Shown piece after piece: positions 13,055 through 26,700 of a DNA stretch of 64,000 nucleotides. The stretch comes from Ignelater luminosus (Eukaryota; Arthropoda; Insecta; Coleoptera; Elateridae). Below the pieces are notes generated by a model. The model did not search any database. It saw only the letters and a program-made list of their open reading frames with translations, and had not been told where the DNA came from. A program made the translations under genes and the position numbers. The stretch spans positions 61,869 to 125,868 of the forward strand of contig VTPC01000795.1 of assembly GCA_011009095.1 (NCBI GenBank), read 5' to 3'. The first letter of the stretch is position 1. Every line of letters begins with the position of its first letter.

Positions 13055-14790
13055 ACTAGATCAATTTTATTGGTGTATAATGTTAATTTATCTGTACATT
13101 CACAAAAGTGCTCATGCTAAATAATTACAGTCCTCTGGAATATGGGACGGATACGTTTATTTATTTTTTGTTGTTTCTTATATTTGTGTAATTAAAAGAG
13201 CACTATTACTTGTTGATAAAATATTTTTAATATATCGTTATAAATAAAATTAGCTTTTCGTTTAGTATCTGGACAATTATTATACATGTAACAAAATATA
13301 ATTTTCATCCAGAATTATTCTACACATAAAAAAAATATTAACTATATTATTATTATTATCATTCCAGTGCAGCAGTTGCATTTATGTAGCTAAATTCTGC
13401 TTTTATCCTTAATACAATAAATATATAATGTATATACTTTTCCTAAATGACGTTTTCGTAACAAAGCTTTTAAAACCTGAAACAAAAGCATTTAAGAGGT
13501 CTTAATATTATTTGACTCTTAAAGGGAAAATTGGGCAACATTGAATTTGAAGATAACCATACAAGTTAGCTTGATATTAAAATGTCGATGTTTTGTCAAT
13601 TAATAAAATTACAGATATAATAACCTCATTTTGAGGAATAATATCCAAACCTTAGTTATCATCAAATTTACAAGTGTAGACCAACTTACAGCAAGAAAAA
13701 AGTATGACTAAGCACTTATAAATTACTCCTTTTTTTAGCCACAAATTTACACTGCTTTCAGTTCCAAATGAGATTACTAAAAAGTAAATAATTAAAACCA
13801 AGCCGAAGTATTATTTTATACATCAGCAGAGAGCACATTCCAATACTCCCCAATTGCATTTCTACAATTGCTAAATATATATATAATTTTTTTTTATGTA
13901 TATTACGTATTATACTAGTTTTGATTTCGAATAATAGTTGGCGCGAATTTGTTCTAAAAGGCATTTCTCATTAAATATACTATTATCACTTTTTCCAAAA
14001 GAAAGCTTACTATAAACTAATTCTTATCCTTAACATAAAACTTTTAAGAACTACAACCAGCATTTTTGGTATCTAATGACTGATTTATAACCTACTTAAA
14101 GTTGAAAATGTCAAAATTAATTTAAATCGAAGAAACAGTATAAAAGATTAATTACTTAAGTGATACAGTAACATCTTTGGAAAACAATAGATATTTGTGT
14201 AACAAATGCGGAAAACCTTTGCGGCACAATGTGAAAATTATAGATGCAAGTGTCGCAAAAGCATTTTCCAGGACAAATTGCATTCACTTTATTTTCCACT
14301 CCTGCAATTCATTATGACTTTGAGACTGGTCAATTTTATTTTGATATTTGTTCAAATCATTATATTTAGTTTGTTGCTATGGAATGCCAAAAATGCTATA
14401 AATGTGCGACAAAATGTAGCACACTTGCAAAAAAATCTGTTATTATAAAAAAACAGAAAAATGCACTCTCAAAAGCAGGAGTAGAAAAAAAATATAATGC
14501 AATTTTATCCATTATACAATATGTAAAATGCTTTAAGGTGATTATAAACCAGTTAAATGAAAATAATTAATTTACAAAAAAAAAGAAAAAATAAATAAAT
14601 AAACAAATTAAAAACAAGTTACGTATGAAGCAACAAAAACCACGAAAAAAAGGGAATACCTATACAGATGGTCAAAAAATAAATTGTTCTAAATTTATGG
14701 TCGACAGCCATGTTTTATGAATTTATGTGTTCTCAAGGCACGAGCAAAGCTTTATAATTTTCTCGCTTCACTCTGGTATCCTATGGCCAC
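13055..14790. other. Convergent 3' region between COG4 and AGFG
   Basis: This AT-rich stretch of about 1.7 kb separates two convergent genes and probably holds both 3' UTRs. It contains copy 1 of a diverged direct repeat (14205-14345). No recognisable protein, RNA gene or inverted-repeat element was seen. Confidence 0.5.
14205..14345. repeat. Diverged direct repeat, copy 1
   Basis: This segment matches 14888-15028 in the same orientation, with many substitutions and small indels. Shared anchors are CACTCCTG and a long exact run from CAATTTTATTTTG through ATATTTGTT. The two copies bracket the terminal AGFG exon. Confidence 0.65.
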
Positions 14791-17700
14791 TCATAAAAAT
14801 GGATTATTCGAATGCCCATTAGTAGTTCCCATCTGCAATAAAAAAAATTCATGTAGTTAAAGATGCCTGAGATTGTACTAGAATGTAACAAGTGTGGAAA
14901 ATGCACCTGTGGCATAACTGTGAAAATAAAATGTCTTGCATCACAAAGGCACTTTCCAAATGAGTTGCACACACTATTCTTCCCACTCCTGTTTAAGGTT
15001 GACCAATTTTATTTTGATATTTGTTGTTGAAATGCAATGCTAAAACTAACATGATAAAAGTATGTGGCAAGTTTCAGAAACTGTTTGCAAATTTGGCCAT
15101 TCTTAAACAATGTTTATAGTAAGTGCAAACTTTGTTAATATTTCAGGACTACTAAAGTCTCAAATTATTTTGCACACGCAGAATTCTTGATGTCTTGTTA
15201 GTTACAGATTTGCCTTCAATTTTTTTGCCATGGTATGTTGATCTGTTTCAATTTTTTTCTAATTCGACAGCAAAGAGTGTCAATCTGTTTCTCATTTTTG
15301 ACTTACAAAAATTATGTTTCACATGTTCTGCTAACATTAAGCCTCAATAGTTGATGGTTACAGTTGTTAAACATGTTGTATTTATTACATTGTTTACTGT
15401 TTTCTTCTGATGATTTTCGTAATAGTATCTAATTTTTCGATACAGTGTGTGTCCAAGATAAGAATGCACAGCATGGGGCTCTTGGAAACGGTAAGAGATA
15501 CAGCATCATTTAAATGGGATGAAAGTTGGCTATTTATAGGACCTCTTTGTTGGCATTTGCAAAATCTAGATATCTTGGATAGTTTCAGAGATATTTTAAA
15601 AAAAGTAGATTTCTTGATTTTCATTATTATTTCTTCTTTCCTTTATTTGAAGAGATATCGGAAAACTAAAACCACTTTTCCATTGCCATTTTTTGTTCTC
15701 TATTAAAATACACTAACAAAATTCCTGTACAATGTTTCGGTTTCGAGTAACCATCATCAACCTCATTTTTTAAATAGGCAGAAAAACAATTGAAAATTGT
15801 TTTGGATAGCTTGTTGTCACGATTCTAATGATGTAAACATGATAGGGTTATTTTGGTTTTGATTTTTTTGTGTTGAATGCTGCTGTGACCAACTGTAATA
15901 ATTGCTGTTCATCTTCAAAATTTTGGTTGAGCACATGATTCTTGACATAACCCCAGAGGAAAGAAATCTAACGGTGTTAGATCAGATGATCGTGCAGGCC
16001 AGGGTACTGCAGAATGCATTAATTTATAGCATAAGAAATCAAAATAACCCTATCATGTTTACATCATTAGAATCGTGACAACAAGAGCTATCCAATTTTC
16101 AATTGTTTTTCATCTATTTAAAAAAATGAGGTTGGTGATGGTTACTCACAACCGAAACGTTGTACAGGAATTTTGTTAGTGTATTTTAATAGAGAACAAA
16201 AAATGGCAATGGAAAAGTGGTTTTAGTTTTCTGATATCTCTTCAAATAAATAAAAGAAAAAATAACAAAAATTGAGAAATCTACCTTTTTTTAAATATCT
16301 CTTAAACTATCCAAGATATCTAGATTTTGCAAAAGCCAACAAAAAGGTCCTATAAATAGCCAACTTTCATCCCATTTAACCGATCCTGTATCTCTTCCCG
16401 TTTCCAAGATCCCCATGCTGTGCATCCTTATCTTGGACACACTATATGTTTGTAAAGCTTGAACAATAACCTTTTCATATAGGTCACGGCCAACTATGTA
16501 CTCCATTACAAAAAAAACTATTTGCCTTTTATTTCTCGAAAACAGTAAAATTTGAAAACACTAAGTATGCCAGGTTATAGGAAATTAGATTTGTAGTACA
16601 AATGTCTTTAAAATCTTCCGATAGATCTTCAAACAAGCAAGGTATGCAAAAAAAGTTGCTTTTGGAAAAAAAACAATAATTTTTCCCCACATCTCACAAA
16701 TATTTATGCTGTTTCAATAAGTGATTTACAGTTTTAGGTTATGTCAAGCAATTTAAATTTTTGTTTCATGCCCCTTGATTTCCCGAGAGATCTTGCAACA
16801 TCACTATATCTCGCACATGTTGTGCCTTTAGTAAAGATATAAATCATTGCAATGTTAGTTAAAACAAGTAGTAACAATCAACTAACAACTGCAGTTTCCA
16901 CATAAGATAACTCATAGCAAATACTAAAAAGTAACATGTAAAACATTAACCGCAAATCTTATTAGACAGCAATGATAGGTTTTGAGTTAATATTTTTGAT
17001 ATGCTGTATAATGTTTAGCATAAGGAAATTCTTACCGTGAAAGGATTAGCTGCTACCCATGGACTACCACCATTGGTGGCAGGGAAAGACGATGTATAGA
17101 ATCCGGAAGATATTCCATTCACTTTGTTATTAGTTGTCCTGAAGGGGTTTGCAGCAACACCTGCTTGCTGTGACCCATTGTCACCCCATATCAGACCTCC
17201 ATTAAAGGGATTTGAGACTTTGGTTGTATCTTGCTGCATAAAAACGCTTGCAAATTGACCTGCAAAAAAAAATCTTTTTAAACTAACTTATCCAAGTGGA
17301 ATATTTATGTCTATGCTATTAAAAATGAAACAAAGTGTTTTTATGTGAGTAAGTCACATGTTACCAGATTTCAAACTTCAGGTCTGGTACATTAACTGTC
17401 GTACTCATAGTCAAATTAGACGCTAGATGCGTGTAAGCATAGGGAGCTGCCATAGTTCTATGGCATTACATACAGCGCATAATTTGACTATGAGTATGAC
17501 AACAAAGATGGTTGTGAGTCAGCGCAAAAATTAAACTTCAAAAGTGCTTAAGCATTTCATACTTTTTTATTGCTCTTCATGAATTTTATTAATAATTTTA
17601 ATTATTGATTACCTTGACTAGGAGAACCATACATTGATCCATGAGGTGATGGTGAACTGTAAACAGAACTTGTTGGAGTAGCAGATCCATAAGGTGAACC

Positions 17701-20700
17701 GTTTGATCCAGAACTCCAATCTATCTGTGTTTGTGGCTGACTCTTTAAAGCATTGTCTAAGTCTTTAAGAGCAGCATATCGATCTTCTGGTGGAGCAGGC
17801 GGTCCAGTAGTATTGAAATGTTGTGGGCCATTATTACTATTATTGAATGATGGAACATCTACAAACAAATGTTTTTCATTTAATGAACAAGGTCTCGTTA
17901 ATTTAATTTTATTCATTTTATGCAAAACAAAAAAGTAACAATTAATAATGAAAAACGAGAATAATTAAAAAGGTACAAAGGTGTTTGTATATCAGGTACT
18001 AAAAAAAAGCAGTGATTTAAATTGCATGTGGTAGTTTAGTAACAACATTATTTGCTGCCTGTTCCTGGATGCAAACTTGTAAACTACAAGCAAACTCAGA
18101 ATGTGTTAAATAAAGTAGTAGAGGTGCATTTAAATTAAACAGTAGCAACAACAACAATATTTATCGTCAACATACCAGAACATCAATATGTCAACAAACC
18201 ACATATCATCGCCCCAGTGCCAAAACAATGAATGTGCAAGATATTGATTGGTTTTGAGAAAATCAAATTTTTAAAAGTTTCATGTTTTCAGAACTGCCAT
18301 CTTGGCTTTACCAGAAAATATGCAGTTTAGTTGTTATGGTACAGGATTCTTAATATCAAAATGTCTTCACTACAATACTGATGTCCAAACCATCAAATTT
18401 GCACATTCATACTTCAGACATTAGAGGGACAGATGAGATAATTCATGCAAAGAAAACAAATATATTTCAAATATTCTGATTTGCTGAAACATTGTGTAGC
18501 TACACTTACTCCAATGGTTATTAACATTACATTTTGGAAAGAGGGGAGTTTGATCAATTAACAGATCAAAATTTGTAAAACCCCAATCATCAACCCTACA
18601 ACTAGTAGAAGACTCTACTGCAAGTAAAAAAGAGTTTTGGTATAAAACCTTACACATAAGAATTACACTAAACGTACTTACTGTTGCTATTAAAAATAAG
18701 ATTGTTATCGAAATTGGCAAAAGACGGTTGCGTAGTAGTTGTAGTAGTAGTATTATTATTCACATTGTTATCTTTATTTGCATTTGCGTTGATTGCATTA
18801 TATATATCAGCTGATCCAAAATCTGCTACAAAATCGTTAATCTTTCCGTTAATGTTTTTATTATTTTTATCATTATTAGATGCTCCATTTACTTGCAATG
18901 GCAATTTAGGTTGTTGCACTGTAATGTTCTTGGTTGTAGATTGATTGGAAGCTTGTATATCAACCCCATTTGTTAATGAAACAGATGGATCTAAATAATA
19001 ACGTTTTCGTTCGTATTTATCTACCATAAAATCACGCACAACCTGTTCATCTCTACTATCAGTTAATATATTGCCTTCATAAAGACCAAGCCATATTCGT
19101 CGGCAATAATCATTTCCCCTACTTTTTAATAGTTCCACTTCTTCTGGTGTGAACGTAGCCATTGAAATGGATTTAACTCTGTGTGGTGGCGTTAACCCTC
19201 TCCTAAAAAATAAAAATCAATTTTAATATTTAACATACAATTATTGTTTTTAATTTATATTCTAAAGACAAATACAGTAAATAATAAACAAATTTCAAAA
19301 CATACTTAAATGCAAAAAGTTGTTGCGACAAAGATCAAACTAGAACTAAAAATCTGGTAGAGCTAACAGTTTTATAATACTCTAAATACACGTGCGTAGT
19401 TTTAATTACAGATAAATTAAAAATTTTGGTCCATATCAAATTTCTTTCTAAAAATGAATCATTGTCATTATCTCCGTTTAATTAACGACAATGAACTCTA
19501 CATTTATACAGAAATGTATCAAAAAAGTAATAAATAACTAGAGATCAAAAGTCATTCTGTGTAGATAAATAATGCATGTCTAGTTCCTCGTACAAGTAAG
19601 TACATGGTCAGTCTCGGAATGATACTGATAAACAAGAAAATATCATACGATAGTGATAATTAATGAAAACAGTAGAAATGTTATTGCAAACCTTGGATTA
19701 AAAAAATAAAGAGGAAATACATGTTTAGACATTAACATGTTTGGTTTTAAACAGATAACTGCCATTGCTATCAAAATACTACTTATAATGGACAATGATT
19801 TACTTCTAAAAACCACCAAGAAATTATGTACAAAATGGTAAAACCTAATTTATTGATTATCTTTTCTTTTCTTTAAGATTTTATAAAAGATGCTATTTTT
19901 AACAACTTAACAGACAAAACAACATAACGCATAAATAATGAAGTAATATACGTACTACAATGACAACAATCCTAACTTGAAGTGTTTGTAAAAATTCTAT
20001 TCTAACCCTTACATTTCCCTTATTGTTTATGGTTAGTGACTAATATTGGTTTAATGTTTAAACAAAATAATTTCCAATAAACTACAGGATCAAATAAGCA
20101 TTTAACTAGTAATTTGTTGATGACCAGTAAAATATCATAAAAGCAACTTTTTTTTTAGTAATTGTTACATAACAAATGCAATTTATTCGACAAAAATTCA
20201 CAATTGGATATTTCTGGCATGATTTGGCAATATGATAATCAAGTAGGCATCCCATTTAAATGAATTTTCAGTTGTGTTCCATAGCCAAAGTAAAACAAAA
20301 AATGTTCTGAAGTAAATTCTCTAAAACTCCCTCTTTGCTGTTCTTTCCTATCTTTGCTTGTTCCTGAGATATTCCACTTTAAAGAAAATCAGATATTTTC
20401 GTTTTTAATGAATATCTAGTAAGCTGTGGATTTTTTGAAAAACAAAAGCACTCGCAAAAACATCAGTATAGACTAGTGTGCCTCGATATTGTTTTACTAA
20501 AATGCCATTTTTTTAATAGGTAGAGTGTGGCCACACCAACACCACCTATTAGGTGGTGTTGGCCACACTTGTCAAACAAGAGAGACAAAGATATACGTAG
20601 CTCTCTGCTCGCACTGTGGGTGTAAAGGAAAGAAGAAAAAGTTTAATACTAAATTCTTATTCTATCCTTTACACTCGACGTACAAGTAGATTTTTGTTTA

Positions 20701-23700
20701 TCTTTTTTGCAAGTGTGTCCACACTCTACCTATTAAAAAAATGACATTTAATAAAACAATATCAAGGCGCACTAGTATAGACTGGTCTCTAAAATAGGCA
20801 ACTGCGAACGTGTGCATTTTGACGATATCTTCACTGTTATTAATTTATTAATAATGAATGAATAAATTGAAAACGTATTTTCTTAAATAACTACATGCGC
20901 TTTGATTGCCAGGTTATGTTAGGTCATATTAACGTTGGTATATTGTCGGTCGTTTGCTCAAACTCTTTAAATGTTACATGCCCGCTAAGCTTTTACCGTA
21001 TTTAGTCACGCGACTTTACCGTTAACGGAATGTTTAACGTGAATTTGCTCAAAATCTCTAGTAAATGTATTATATTTCTTACTTTTGCCCTTTCAATTTA
21101 ACCTTTGAAATAATTAACTATCAATTTGAGCATGATTCATGTATTAAGTAATATGACTTCTTGTTCCTTGATTGGCCCATCCTGTAGTTTGAGCAAATAT
21201 TAAGTGATTCCAAACTTCAATGATCACATAGAATCTACAGGATGTTGAGCAAGTAATGGAACAACGTTTAAGGGTGGATTCCTGGGGTCAAAATAGGTCG
21301 ATTAAGTCTAACTTGCACTAAGCGAAATTGCTCCCTTAAAAAGTTACGGGTCTTCAAAGATGAGATTTTCATTTTTATTCTTTACTGTAACTCAAAAACT
21401 ACTTTTGAGATGTTGTTCAAATTTGGTATACTTAGGACGTGTTCAAAAAGTCAGGGTAAACATAGGATGCGAGTAATGGATGGGCGCTATAGAGGTAACA
21501 TGAGAGTGTCGATGTTTTCAAACAGTTTGGTAAAGGTCAAGTGATGAATATATTCATCTCCCAACGGGAGGACCTTATTGCGCATATTAAGTAAATCTTA
21601 ACCATCGTTTTAGACAGTAAAGGAAATTTTTCCCAGACGGATTTTCTTAAGTTTCAATTGTTGACCACTAAGATGGTGATATTGGCTTTTATGATCATAA
21701 TAGAGGGCGCTACTAGCTACGCTACTTCGACAAAGTTTTTGCTCTTAATATTTTCTGATGGCTTTTTGGAATTCAATTTTACACCAAAAAGGCATATCTG
21801 GTTTGAGTCACTAAAATAACTGTTCTTGATAAAAATGAATTTGAAGTCTTAAATGTGTTTTAAAAGGTCTCTGGAAAGTAACATAACAATGGGACGTTTA
21901 AGAGTGAATTCTTGTGTCAAAATAAGTCAATTGAGCTCAACTTACAAAAAGCAAAATTGATTTCTTAAGAAGTTGGAGGCCCAAGCAGTTTTTCAGTTAC
22001 GAACCTTTACTTTAAAGTTTCCTAACTTCTTAAGGAAGCAATTTGACTTATTGCAAGTTGGGTTCAATGGTTCAATCCACCTATTTTGACCCCCCAAAAT
22101 ACATCTTTAAACGTTGTCCCATTACTTTCCAGACACTCTGTATACAAGTAGATCTATTAACCTTATTCTTTTGGTGGTGATTCAACTCGAATGTCAAGTT
22201 TAATTTTTTAACACTAATACATCTTTAACCTAGCCATTATAGGTTTCGCCCGAGAACAATGTCAGCAAAAAAGTCCAGTTTGGCGTTTTTTCAGCTTTAG
22301 GTCGGTATTGGAAAAATAAAAAACTTTCCAAGAGACTATACTTAGTTCATTTATCACAGACACAAAAACTGCATGTGTCTAAAGCTAGAGATGGCGATTT
22401 TGTATCGATATTAGACAGAATCAATTTTTTTTAATCGATGCTTTTCCGAACGGTTTACAGCAAAGCCGATTTTTTTGTGAATAGATCAGATCAAAACTAA
22501 TCTTAAGATATCTTTCCATAGAAAATGTATGCATTACATAATAGTTTGTGCACATTTTTTGAGCAAAAAACACTAGGCATCGGTTTCTTAGAAATGGATT
22601 TTTCCTTACTTGATTTAAATCAATTTCAGAATTCATAATATGAGAGGTAAAAATGCTTGCCCAAATAAATCAATTGCATATATGCAAAAATGAAATGAAA
22701 ATCGCATGATTTTATTTTTGGTATATATTTAGTACTTCTATTTTTTACAACCTCAGACTTATCTGCTTCATCTAGCTATTGATATAAATTGTTAATCATT
22801 AATCATATCTAGCACTACATATGGCTTAATTATTGTTTCTGTTTGATTTATGTGGCTTGTGCAGACAAGGAGCAACCTTATCAGGCAAATTTCTGATTTA
22901 AAGCCTACTGTGAAAAATATGGTCAGAAATAAGAAAAAAAGCTTTCAAACTCCTTTTTGTTTTTTAAAGTACTCAGAAAAAGCTTTTTTTAAAATAAAAA
23001 TTGATGATTTTAACAGAGTGGACAACATCTATTGAAAGAACACTTTGCAACAACACTAACACTACTTTTCCCATCATATTTACAAAAATCACAATCATTT
23101 CTTGGAAGTGGAGTAGAATAGAACCATCAACTCTGTTTTATATTTGTACTTTGTTATGTTTAAATTTAGCTCACTTATCGATTGAGGTTATTCTTTTTCT
23201 CTTTCGTTTGACATAACATACTCGTACTATAACCTCAAATGTTCTGCAAAAATGGATATCAAATTTTGGATTTAATGAAAACCACATTATTTCAGCAATG
23301 ATAAAAACAAATGACAGGTTAAAAGTCGTTCCTAAACCCAGTTTTTGATAGTGAATACTAAAATAATAATAACTAATTGAGAAAAATAGTAATCACTTAG
23401 ATATCAAATTTTGTTATTTAAAATTATGAGTATAGGTTTTTAAGCTTTTAATTCCACTATTTTCTCAATATCATCTTTACATAACATTTTTATTTTAAAT
23501 ATTTAAAATCATAAGTGCACAACTTTCTGAAATTAGTTGTCAAATGCTACATAACCTAAAACCATTCCGTAACTTTTTGTAACTAAATTGCAGGTGTACT
23601 CTGAAAAGAAAGTCACATTAAATGGGCACAGCAAGAAATATTCAGAAATATTGACAATGACCGTTACTTACTGTAATGTGTTTTTTCTAAACAAATTGTT

Positions 23701-26700
23701 TAACAAGTGTTTTGAATTAATATGCTGTTATTTTTTTAATCAAAATATTTTAAACCTACCTACTACTTGCTTAAATATAACCATTCATTTAAATATTTAC
23801 TATAATGAATATTAGTTTGTAAGTACATGCCAAAAAGTCATTTTATAAACATTTTTCATCATCAAGTTATAATAACATAATACACCCTTTTCAAATGTAA
23901 TGAATGTCCAAAAAGTTCCGTAATCGAGTCATCCTTGAAACAGAAAAAGAGAAATAACAACATCAAAGATTAACAAAATTATAATTTTCATTATACAAAT
24001 ATGAACTATTAATCACGCATCTAGGTTATGTACAGTATTTATAATACATAATTTGTTCTACCCCAACCCAGGTAACTATAATATAATAAACATTACAATA
24101 ACAAACAGTTACTGTAATTATTTTAATTAAAACAGACATTTAAAGAAAGTGTTCAAAGCTTTATACTCTTTAAGTACGTTAATTTAGAAATATTAATTGC
24201 CAATTTAATTTTTATCTTTCAAAAAAAAAAAGACATAAAAGTGTCAACTGCCAATCAGACACAAGTAAAGACAGCAAGACAAAACATAGCGGAACCAATC
24301 AAAATCTTAACCTGTATGTCCAGACAGTAGGAGATACATATATGACTTCGGAGTGCCATCCCACCTTTGTACCAACTAACAATATTGAATATGTGAATCC
24401 CTTTTTTTGTTTTTACTTCTAATTAGATTTCTTAAGTGTTTCTATTCATTTCGATTAACAGAATTTTGAAATCATTATTAGATAACATTTTAAAAATAAA
24501 GTATTTTGATGATAACCTCTAATTTTCTTCTAAATTGAGAAATAGCAATTCAAAGAACTAATATTGAGTAGGGTCAAAGTGACCAACCATGCTAACAAAA
24601 ATCTTAAATAAAGCAAGGGATTAAAAACAAAAGAATGTATAACAGGAACAGTTTATAAATAACCAGACAAAGACCTTTTTAATATACATATTTATGTACA
24701 AGACTAGAACATTATAAAAGTACATAAGCTTTCTCTTCAACAACGAACATAAATATGCAGGAAACAAAGAGATAGAGGAAAGGACATTTCAGTAATACAA
24801 ATTTAAAAGTTCAAGTTAAAACCTTTAGAATAAAATCATGACTACTAATGAAATCTCTTTATTATAAAATCAAGTACAAGTATCCCACATCATATCTTTG
24901 TTAAATATTGTAATACCTAACGGCAATAGATACTGCTTATAGAAATATTTCCTAGGTATGCAAATATAAGAAAATTATGAATGACTGACAGTTAGTTATC
25001 TATTTAAATCTTACAAGAGAGTAATTTATAACAAATTATTTTGTAGGTTTCATTAGTTGATTCATATATTGATGCTCAAAATGAGAAAACTTGATATCGA
25101 AATTAAGATTGTGTGTGTACATAACTTCGACTTGTAGGCGTTTGGTGTTATCAAACACAGAAAAAGATTCAAGGCAGCCCATCCATTATTGAAGTTAGAA
25201 ATAAGAAAGAATATGCGCCTTTTAAATAACACAAAAAAAATAACTACAAAACAAACATTTTATTTTTCTTTATAAAAATATAAGTAAGATTTTAGTTTTA
25301 TTTCTGAAGTATTTATTACCCGATTCCATTAATAATGTCACACTTTGATATTTTGTTTAAAACTAACCTTAAAATATAACGATACAAACAAATGGTAGAT
25401 TTTTGTTCCTGACAAAAACCATAATAAAAATGCACAGAATGGCAACAAAAGTAGACATACAGTTAATGGAAAATGAAATAAACCTTAAATTCAACTTTAA
25501 AAGATTCATACGGTTTTAAGGAATTACAAAAAAAATTTAATTTATTACAATAAAGTGTTGATATTCTTATTTAAAAGAGCATGAAAACAGCTTTTACGTG
25601 ATACTATACAACAGCATCTCATACCTGTAGTTTTTCTTTTGTTACACAAGGTAGACTTGAAATTACAGTTTTCCGGCTTTTTTATGACAAAAATATACAG
25701 GGTCGCTAAAAAGTATGGAAACACTCTGCCCCTACAAAAACGGTAAGAGATAAACAAATAAAATTTGGAGAGCTTAAAGTAGGTATTTGTTGCCATGTTT
25801 CTTAAAGGAAATGAAAAATAAATCTTTAATTGTTTTTTCGTACGGCCGCCATGTTGAATTCTTTTAAATGGAACACCCTATATATGACCCCATATTTGGA
25901 TAGGGAGTTTCAAGACAAATCCAATGATATAAGGTTTGCTATACTTATCTTGAAAGGTTTTGGAGATAATCGCTATTCTTTTGTTGGATTTCTTAACTTG
26001 CAGGACAGATTCGTAATGCAAGCAGCCTCCCTCGATTATTTGCAAAATTCCTTTCGAAAATTTCAAAAAAGATTGTTAAGAAGTTAACGGAGCGCATTTT
26101 GAACACTTTTTATAAAATTATATTGTTTTTGTTATTATCAATTCGTCACTATTTGTACTTATTCCACCATAAATTTAGTTTCGATCTGTTATTTTAAATA
26201 AGTAGGCTAAGGGAAGAATTTTTACGGTTTTCTTTTTCTTTAAATACTTATAAAATAATCGCACATCGTTTTTTTAGTTCCATTGCCTCTGCTGTTTCAG
26301 GGGTAACTCGATTTTGATCAAAATTAATAGTGAAATCCTTGACAAAAGAATAGTGATTATCTCCAAAACCTTTCAAGATAAGTATAGCAACCCATATACC
26401 ATTGAATTTGTTTTGAAAATTCCGATCGAGATATGGAGTCATATACGGGATGATCCATTTAAAGAAATTCAAGATGGTGGCCGTACGAAAAATAATTGAA
26501 GACTTGATCTTAAATCTTTTCGAAAAACATGGCAAGCAATACCTTCTTTTTTGTTTAAATTTTATTTATCTATCTCTTATCGTTTTTGCAGGATCAGCTT
26601 GTTTCCATACTTTGTAATAGTGAAACCCCAGACAAAAGAATAACGATTATCTCCAAAACCTTTTAAGATACGTATAGAACCCTTATATCATTGAATTTGT

